A stretch of 64,000 nt of DNA from Conchocele bisecta. Its lineage: Eukaryota; Mollusca; Bivalvia; Lucinida; Thyasiridae. Made by a program: the position numbers and the translations under genes. Positions 56,960 through 64,000 of this stretch are shown here, one piece after another; position 1 is the stretch's first letter, and every line of letters begins with the position of its first letter. The DNA is taken from NCBI GenBank assembly GCA_029237695.1, contig CM055265.1:42711331-42775330 (forward strand), given 5' to 3'. A model generated the notes under the pieces. That model searched no databases and was not told the origin of the DNA. It saw only the letters and a list, made by a program, of their open reading frames with translations.

Positions 56960-58058
56960 ATTACTTTAGCATTAGACATGGGGTGTTAGAAAATAGTTCT
57001 AACGTATTAGACATCTTGGCTGTTAAGTGTTTGTGTTATAAGTGCCATTTCTAAAGTTCTAATGTGTTATTTTTGACACAAATTTGGGTGTATCTGATAT
57101 TTGAATGGAGACTTTTCCCCCAACAGTTTTTACTCAAAAGTCAAGTGTGTGCGTGTGCCATATATTCAGACAATGACAGCAAGACTGCCCCACTGGGACA
57201 AGACAAAATGTAAACTGAAATGCTTCAACTATGAACCTATCTGAATCCTTCCAATCTAAGGGGTGATGGATGCAGACACAGGTCAATTACAAACATGTAC
57301 TCAAATGAGTGTGATTTGTTAACACAATGGCATTGTAGGCAGAATATAATGTTGGACTGAATTCATTGTGCGTGCTCCCCCATCACATCCTCTCCAATGT
57401 TTAAGAAAATGATAGGCGCATTAACATGTATGGCCCATGCCACTGCTTACTGAAGCAATGTTTCCAGGGAAGTGCCGAACAGTTGGATTGTTTAGAGTGA
57501 TGCTGAAACGTAATATTTTCAACAACGCACTACAGCTGAAATAAAGCGCTTCTGGTTATAACGCTATCTCCATTTTCACCCTATGGCTGCCAAAATGGAA
57601 AACCCTAACTAAGATAAATAACTAAGTAATTCAAATGAAAATGTAGTTGGTCACAGATTTGACACAGTGGTTATAGGTGTACACTGCCAGTTGATGAAGT
57701 TGTCCAAGTTGTGTGGCTGTAGCGCCAATAGTATTGAACATAGAAGCTTGACAAATATGCTATCAGAGAGTGGCAGACCCCCGCCCAGAAAGTTAATGAC
57801 CAAACTGTGAGGGTTGTCAGTATAGCTTCTGCGTTTCGCAAAATTGTAAAGAATTTCTACAGACAAACGTCAGAGAGACATAGGGGCGATTGCTACCCCC
57901 ATTGCTTTACATACAGGGTTAAAAACCTCAACCAAGGGACATACATGTAACTAAGTAATCAAAGTAAAAACAGTAAATGGAGGTCACCTGATTATCAACC
58001 ACATACTTGACAGTGGTTATTGGTTTTCAAGTTCAGTTATGCTCCGAACATGAAAGTG
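56960..58058. other. Unassigned noncoding stretch
   Basis: No gene is supported; no other clear repeat. Confidence 0.4.
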
Positions 58059-58059
58059 T

Positions 58060-58469
58060 CTGAGGCAGAGCTCCAGATAAGGTGCGTATTTGCGCAAATA
58101 CCCAAATAAAATTACCAAAAACCCAATTTAAATCAGAAGTAGTGAGTATGAAAAAGCAATGAAAACTTGGTATCTTTATCATGCTACAGAAAACAATAAA
58201 CAGACCACAAATATAGCATATTTTTCTATTTTTCCATGAAAACAAATCGTGGTATTTCATTAGAATTGTCTCCAAGGAGAAAATTCTAATGAAATACCAA
58301 GATGTGTTTTCATTTAGAAGCAATCTATTAAATAATTTCTGTCTGTTGATGTGTAAACAGTAGTATGATTATATTTTACACAATTCAAATTTTGAAATAC
58401 CTAATTGCTTCAGAAATGATGGAGCGACAATACTCAATTACTAATTCCTTATCTGGAGCCCTGCTGAGG
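58060..58469. mobile_element. TIR element (CAGGSCTCCAGATAAG ends), copy 2, with flanking duplication
   Basis: The element spans 58066-58463. CTGAGG directly abuts both ends (58060-58065, 58464-58469). The 398-bp copy holds an extra hairpin, GGTATTTCATTAGAAT / ATTCTAATGAAATACC (about 58250-58306), that copy 1 keeps only in part. Same inner sequence as 39112-39422. Confidence 0.85.
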
Positions 58470-58589
58470 TAATTAAAAGTACAGGTAACTCGGCATTGTG
58501 TACATTGATCTCATTACAAATGGACGGCGCCAGGAAAATATGGTGGTTGCATACACGTGTGATCACATTCAAACTATTTTTAACTTGTA

Positions 58590-59235
58590 AATTGTTCTTT
58601 AAGACATTGTGCACACCACAGTGTATGTACAGGATATCGCACGCCACAATGTATGGACATCGCACACCGCTGTAGTATTAGTCAGACATACACTGAAATT
58701 ATTTACTTTGTCAAAAGTTGCAAGTACAACCCAGTGTATGGACATAGCACAATACAATATCTATCAGACATACTGAAATTATTTTAATTTTTAAATTTTC
58801 TTAATTAATGCAAGTACAACCCACAGTGTATGGACATCGCACCCCACACTATATATCACTAATCAGACATGCTGAACTTATTTTAATTTTTAAATTGTTC
58901 TAAAATGCAAGTACAACCCACAGTGTATCGACATCGCACCCCTCAGTAACTATCACTAATCAGACATGCTGAAAGTATTTAAATTGTTAAATTGTTCTAA
59001 AATGCAAGTACAACCCACAGTGTATGGACATCGCACCCCGCATCAGACATACTGAAGTTATTTAAATTTTAAATCATGCAAGTACAACCCACAGTACATG
59101 GCCAAAGCATCCCACAGTGTATGGACATCGCACCCCTCAGTATAGATCACTAATCAGACATGCTGAAATTATTTTAATTTTTAAATTGTTCTAAAATGCA
59201 AGTACAACCCACAGTGTATTGGACATTGCACCCAA
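58590..59235. repeat. ~95-105-bp tandem repeat, about six units
   Basis: Units carry GCAAGTACAACCCACAGTGT, ATGGACATCGCACCCC and ATCAGACATGCTGAA, then an A/T-rich stretch. Starts lie near 58718, 58809, 58907, 59003, 59077 and 59196. Unit length varies through the A/T part. Confidence 0.9.
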
Positions 59236-59620
59236 TCGCATGATTTATACCGGACTTGATTATATATATATATTTGCATTTTCGTCCTAAAAGACACGAA
59301 CATTCATGATCCGAGTTAATTGTTTGTTTTGATGATTGGGGAAAAAACGACCCCGAGGGTTGGGGAAGGGGCCGATATTCAGCCCCTGGAAACATCGTAG
59401 TTTAGTCCCTGCAGGAGACCGACGTCATTCTCTAGTCTCCATTAGCCAACCAAATCACTGTGTCACGTGATTTAAAAATCTTAAAGACGGTGGCCAATAT
59501 TTATTGATAATCAGAAGTGAATGTGTTTGATTTAAAGTAGTGAATTTATGTTAGTTTGATGTGTATTGATACAGTTTACAATCAAAATTGTTTTGCACAT
59601 TGTTTAGAAATATGTTTCAT
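59236..59620. other. Unassigned noncoding stretch
   Basis: No gene or repeat was identified. Confidence 0.4.
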
Positions 59621-59625
59621 GCATA

Positions 59626-59869
59626 TGTGGCTGTTACTGGACTGGAGAAATGGGGCTTAACATGGGATTTATGACCAGTGTAGCTCCAGATCGAATAGCA
59701 CTCCTGTAGCATGACAACAACATAAATTGCTCCTTAGAAGCATGACAGATGTTTTATTGATGGAATGGCGAACAGTACAGATCCTAATCAGACTGTACAG
59801 ATGCACAGGCGATCTGGATCTACACTGGTCGCAAAACCCATAAGCCCCATTTATCCTGTCACAGCCATA
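59626..59869. mobile_element. Palindromic MITE, TGTGGCTGTGACTGG family, TA-flanked
   Basis: The left end is TGTGGCTGTTACTGG preceded by TA. The right end is CCTGTCACAGCCATA followed by TA. The centre matches the 20.0-kb copy (GAAGCATGACAG(a/g)TGTTT, ATGGAATGGCGAACAGTAC). Confidence 0.85.
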
Positions 59870-61046
59870 TATACAAACAATAACAGACCATCCAAGACAT
59901 GCTAGAAGCACCTGTGTGAAAAACGCAATGCCAATGAGAGCAAACGGACCAAAATGAGAATGAATCGACTTGAGAGTGAATTGACCAGTAGCCTATTTCA
60001 CCAACATTGCAAAGTATACTGGTATCACAAAGTATCACAAAATGGCTGTGATAATGTAATAAATTCAGTATAATAAAAATTAATAAATTTATCCTTGAAT
60101 TGAAAATTTCACCTTCAAAGTATACTTTGCTAGAAAAGTATACTTTGCAATGTTGGTGGAATAGGCTACTGATAACGTGACCGCTACGTCTCACTTCCCA
60201 CTATCGTGGTCGAGACAAAAATCATCGAATTATGTTTATCAATGGAGATCAACTTAAACCAAATTGACACATATATTCATTCCATATTGATGAAAACTCC
60301 ACTGCACAGGAATGCCACACAAAAACAAACAGAATATATTTGAAAGCCAAAACAAGGTCGTTGATCAGTAGTAGTTAATGATACTATAATTATATCAGCA
60401 GTAATGTCATTCAAAAGAAAGCATGATAGTATCTCATAGGCGGCGGAAGCGGACAATTATTGGGGGGGGGGGGGGGGCATGGGGATCATAAGGTTTTTGC
60501 AAACACGTTTAGCCTGGGTCCCACATCGTATACATTACAGGACCCATATTGGATATACATGGGATCAATATGGGCTACCCACATGGGACCAATATGATTT
60601 TCAATATAGGGCCTAGATGCTGTCAATCTACATGCTGTCACCGCGATCCCACTGCCTAAAACAGTGATTGCGGGGGACAGGTAGGCTATGCCCGCGGTGA
60701 TCGACCACTTTAAAAACATTACGTCCGCGGTGGCACAGTGACAAAAGACCACAAGAAAAAACGTCTACTGTACTTATTTTGGAGCGCCACCTGGCGTCAT
60801 AATGGCAGCGTTCCCATTATGACAACAGAGGGCGTTGCACATTTTGCCAAGTTTCATTCGGCCTACTGCTTACTGCGATGCTGGCATCCCTCATTTGGCC
60901 ATTTCATATTCTGACATGGGCCATTCTGCGTGCTTGCATGCGTCATTCGGCGGAATTCATATAGTCATATACGCATCCCAGCAAGCAGTAAGCAGAATGA
61001 CACATGGCAGAATATGGCATGTAACAATGTGAAAAAGCCAATCGTA
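59870..61046. other. Noncoding stretch with small inverted repeats and G16
   Basis: A stem of AGTATACTTTGC (inverse near 60009, direct near 60130) brackets 60005-60155. CTGCTTACTGC (about 60865) is inverted as GCAGTAAGCAG (about 60985). A CGGCGGAAGCGG/G16 motif (60440-60477) resembles one end of the TIR element at 41.4 kb. No gene. Confidence 0.55.
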
Positions 61047-63879
61047 TGGAACGCCAAATCTACATAAACTCAAATATATATTGCTAGCAACAAATATTTG
61101 GAGCTAGCAATAAATATTTGGAGAGCTCTCGAAATCATTTGGAGAGCTCTCGAAATCAATTAATGATATCTCGAAATCATTTCGAGAGCTCTCGAAATCA
61201 TTTGGAGCGAGCATCATATAACATTTGATTTGGAGAGCTCTCGAAATCATTTGGAGCTATCTCTAAATAATTTGGACAGCTCTCGAAATCATTTGGAGAG
61301 CACTCGAAATCAATTAATGATATCTCGAAATCATTTCGAGAGCTCTCGAAATCATTTGTAGCGAGCATTATATAACTTTGATTTGGAGAGCTCTCTACAT
61401 CATTTGGAGATATCTCTAAATCATTTGGAGAGCTCTCGAAATCATTTTGGAGAACTCTCGAAATCAATTAATGATATCTCGAAATCATTTAGAGAGCTCT
61501 CGAAATCATTTGTAGCGAGCATTATATAACTTGATTTGGAGAGCTCTCTAAATCATTTGAAGCTATCTCTAAATCATTTGGAGAGCTCTCGAAATAATTT
61601 GGAGAGCTCTCGAAATCAATTAATGATATCTCGAAATCATTTAGAGAGCTCTCGAACTCATTTGTAGCGAGCATTATATAACTTTGATTTGGAGAGCTCT
61701 CTAAATCATTGGGAGCTATTTCTAAATCATTTTGAGAGCTCTCGAAATCATTTGGAGAGCTCTCGAAATCATTTCGAGCTATCTCTAATTCATTTCGAAC
61801 AAGCAATATATATATTATTTGGAGCAAGCATTAAATCGCTTGAAACTAGGAAAACGATGTCTCCCTGAATTATTGAATTACGCATTGAATTACGCAGCAC
61901 GATTTACCCAAATAACATTTATGATTATATTATATACTTGTTCTACAATATATCATTAGTATATGATATAATAACCACATTTTGACCGAAACATAGGAAT
62001 AATAAAGCACCTATTTCTGCGGGAAAACGATTAATATAGCATTATTATAAACGGAGACTACCGAGACTCATTAATTATGTCTCAGTTGTCTAACTTTAAG
62101 TTATCATCGACCATGATTGCATATCGCACGTAATGTGGTTGTGACTGGAGAAATGTGGTTTATGGGTTTTGCGACCAGTGTAGATCCAGATCAGCATGTG
62201 CATCCGCAGTCTGATCAGCATCTGCAACATTCGGCATTCCATAAATGAAACCCCCAGTCATGCTTCGAACAAGCAATGTAGGTCGTTACCAGGCTACAGC
62301 TATTTAATCGGAACCTACACTGGTCACCATTTCGATAAGCCCCATTTATCCAGTCACAGCCACATATACATATTAATGCAGTATTAGTTTTAAAATATTG
62401 GTAGTTTATATATTTAAATTATATATTACTACCGTATATAAATATATAATTATACTAGTTGACATAACAGTTTTCACACACTGTCTCCTTGGATGTCAAC
62501 ATTAGAGAGGTTCTACTGTTTTTATGAGTATTTCAATTAAAAATCATCATTCCCATTCAGCCATTATAAAGTGCATTATATTCCTTTGCTTACTAGCATA
62601 AGTGAATTGCGGTATTCTCCCTTTATTTCATGTACAAATATTTCCATTTTGCATCAAAACATTAAAAAAGGCCCTGGTATAAGCAAATTAATGACATATA
62701 TTATGTAAGTACAGTCCAAATATCATTATTATAATGTGTATAGCTTTATTTATTAACAAATATAGTAATTACATGAAGATTTGGGTAGATTTGGGTAAAT
62801 CGTGCCATCCCAAATTTATTCACACGTGTAGTAGTGAATACACATATGTCGAGCATGTTTACAGCACAGGTTGAAGTAACGGACCGAGGTCTATAAATAA
62901 ATTAAATATGCCTAAAAGCATCAATAAATGAAAAATAAGTAAGCTAAACAATTCTTTTTTACTCCATCCATATACTCCATATTGAAGGTTACGAAGTTTT
63001 TAATAGGCTCGGTGCACATGCGTACAGAGATTTTAAAAGCGAGGGAAGGGAGCGCGTATTGTTTTTTTCCTCCAGTTCCCACGTGGAGTGGTATTTGGAG
63101 CTAGCATCAAATCAAGTTTATAATGCCCTCTCTAAATCAATTTGAGATATCTCCAAATGAATTCGAGAGCTCTCCAAATGATTTCGAGAGCTCTCCAAAT
63201 GATTTAGAGATAGCTCCAAATGATTTAGAGAGCTCTCCAAATCAAGTTATATAATGCTCGCTACACATGATTTCGAGAGCTCTCTAAATGATTTCGAGAT
63301 ATCATTAATTGATTTCGAGAGCTCTCCAAATGATTTCGAGAGCTCTCCAAATGATTTAGAGATAGCTCCAAATGATTTCGAGAGCTCTCCAAATCAAAGT
63401 TATATAATGCTCGCTACAAATGATTTCGAGAGCTCTCGAAATGATTTCGAGATATCATTAATTGATTTCGAGTGCTCTCCAAATGATTTCGAGAGCTCTC
63501 CAAATTATTTAGAGATAGCTCCAAATGATTTCGAGAGCTCTCCAAATCAAAGTTATATAATGCTCGCTACAAATTATTTCGAGAGCTCTCGAAATGATTT
63601 CGAGATATCATTAATTGATTTCGAGTGCTCTCCAAATGATTTCGAGAGCTCTCCAAATTATTTAGAGATAGCTCCAAATGATTTAGAGAGCTCTCCAAAT
63701 CAAATGTTATATTGCTCGCTCCAAATGATTTCGAGAGCTCTCGAAATGATTTCGAGATATCATTAATTGATTTCGAGAGCTCTCCAAATGATTTCGAGAG
63801 CTCTCCAAATATTTATTGCGAGCTCCAAATATTTGTTGTTAGCAATATATATTTGAGTTTATGTAGATTTGGCGTTCCA
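61047..63879. mobile_element. 2.83-kb foldback element with array-built inverted arms
   Basis: Ends TGGAACGCCAAATCTACATA (61047) and its exact inverse (to 63879) are flanked by TA on both sides (61045-61046, 63880-63881). Each ~780-bp arm is a tandem array of 21-bp units (GATTTCGAGAGCTCTCCAAAT type) grouped into ~154-bp higher-order units. Those are marked by GCGAGCATTATATAAC at 61207, 61361, 61515 and 61667, and by its inverse in the right arm. The inverted symmetry also includes CACGATTTACCCAAAT (about 61900) against ATTTGGGTAAATCGTG (about 62790). The centre has no coding region and holds a nested MITE (62134-62364). Reading frames in the arms, rich in NDFESSP heptads, are by-products of the 21-bp period. 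A TA-targeting non-autonomous element is inferred. Confidence 0.85.
62134..62364. mobile_element. Palindromic MITE, TGTGGCTGTGACTGG family, nested in the foldback element
   Basis: Ends TGTGGTTGTGACTGGAGAAA and CCAGTCACAGCCACA, with TA at 62365-62366 and TA near 62131. Its centre has ACCCCCAGTCATGCTTCG-like sequence, similar to the 33.1-kb copy. It inserted after the host element, as it lies in the unpaired centre only. Confidence 0.8.
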
Positions 63880-64000
63880 TATGATCGAGGTATGCCATAT
63901 GCAACGCAATAATGCAAGATGGAGTTGTCATTAAGCAGTAACGAATAGCCGCAGTGCAGGATGACATGTAACATTGGTCGACTGCATTGTCACGAAGCAG

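Noticed and set aside
61198..61827. Repeat proteins on minus (and 63254-63912 on plus)
   Set aside because: The frames arise from a 21-bp tandem unit in inverted arms; there is no promoter, unique domain or start conservation.

Overview
The window looks like nuclear DNA of a marine or freshwater invertebrate, most likely a mollusc and plausibly a bivalve. It is AT-rich and densely filled with decayed eukaryotic transposable elements. It carries tRNA-derived SINEs, and no prokaryotic-style gene blocks are visible. The bivalve guess rests on recollection of two repeat types: the palindromic 'GACCAGTGTAGATCCAGATC' family and the arrays ending in (ACGG)n followed by a 'GCTCACTTGAGCC' hairpin. Both resemble abundant bivalve repeats, but this is inference. 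Nearly everything recognisable is mobile DNA. The only candidate host-type gene is a broken, spliced, minus-strand gene at 52.6-55.0 kb.

Layout. (1) 1-5.9 kb, minus strand: the 5' part of a Ty3/gypsy LTR retrotransposon, in the order LTR, tRNA-Leu-type primer site, Gag, protease, integrase, reverse transcriptase. The integrase lies before the RT and shares its reading frame. The Gag capsid region resembles a SCAN domain. Together these point to the Gmr1-like group. The element runs off the left edge and is disabled. (2) 5.9-21 kb: noncoding, with a minisatellite, a solo-LTR-like promoter region, arrays of a ~160-bp repeat, two arrays of short palindromic units, and a cluster of TTAA-flanked palindromic MITEs (piggyBac-like by target site). 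(3) 21.2-27.8 kb, plus strand: a nearly full-length I/Nimb-like LINE. ORF1 has zinc knuckles, and ORF2 has endonuclease, RT, RNase H and a C-terminal zinc motif. It is inactivated by an internal RT deletion and frameshifts. (4) 27.8-31.6 kb: a GC-richer block with a 171-bp tandem duplication and a G-tract, otherwise unassigned. (5) 31.6-45.8 kb: noncoding, with a tRNA-SINE bounded by 12-bp duplications, foldback MITEs, and TIR elements with visible target duplications. (6) 45.9-48.8 kb, plus strand: a CR1/L2-type LINE with a 2A-like motif, disabled by a stop codon, frameshifts and an altered RT active site. (7) 49-60 kb: tandem repeats, SINE-like relics, and the minus-strand exon series whose products resemble a tyrosine-recombinase-like/Myb-like invertebrate protein family. 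(8) 61.0-63.9 kb: a 2.8-kb foldback element whose inverted arms are arrays of ~21-bp units.

The elements do not form a pathway; this is a record of repeated insertion and decay. The most unusual items are the Gmr1-like domain order in a probable mollusc, the array-armed foldback elements (61.0-63.9 kb and, in miniature, 13.3-13.6 kb), and the spliced gene relic. All domain calls were made by eye without database searches.
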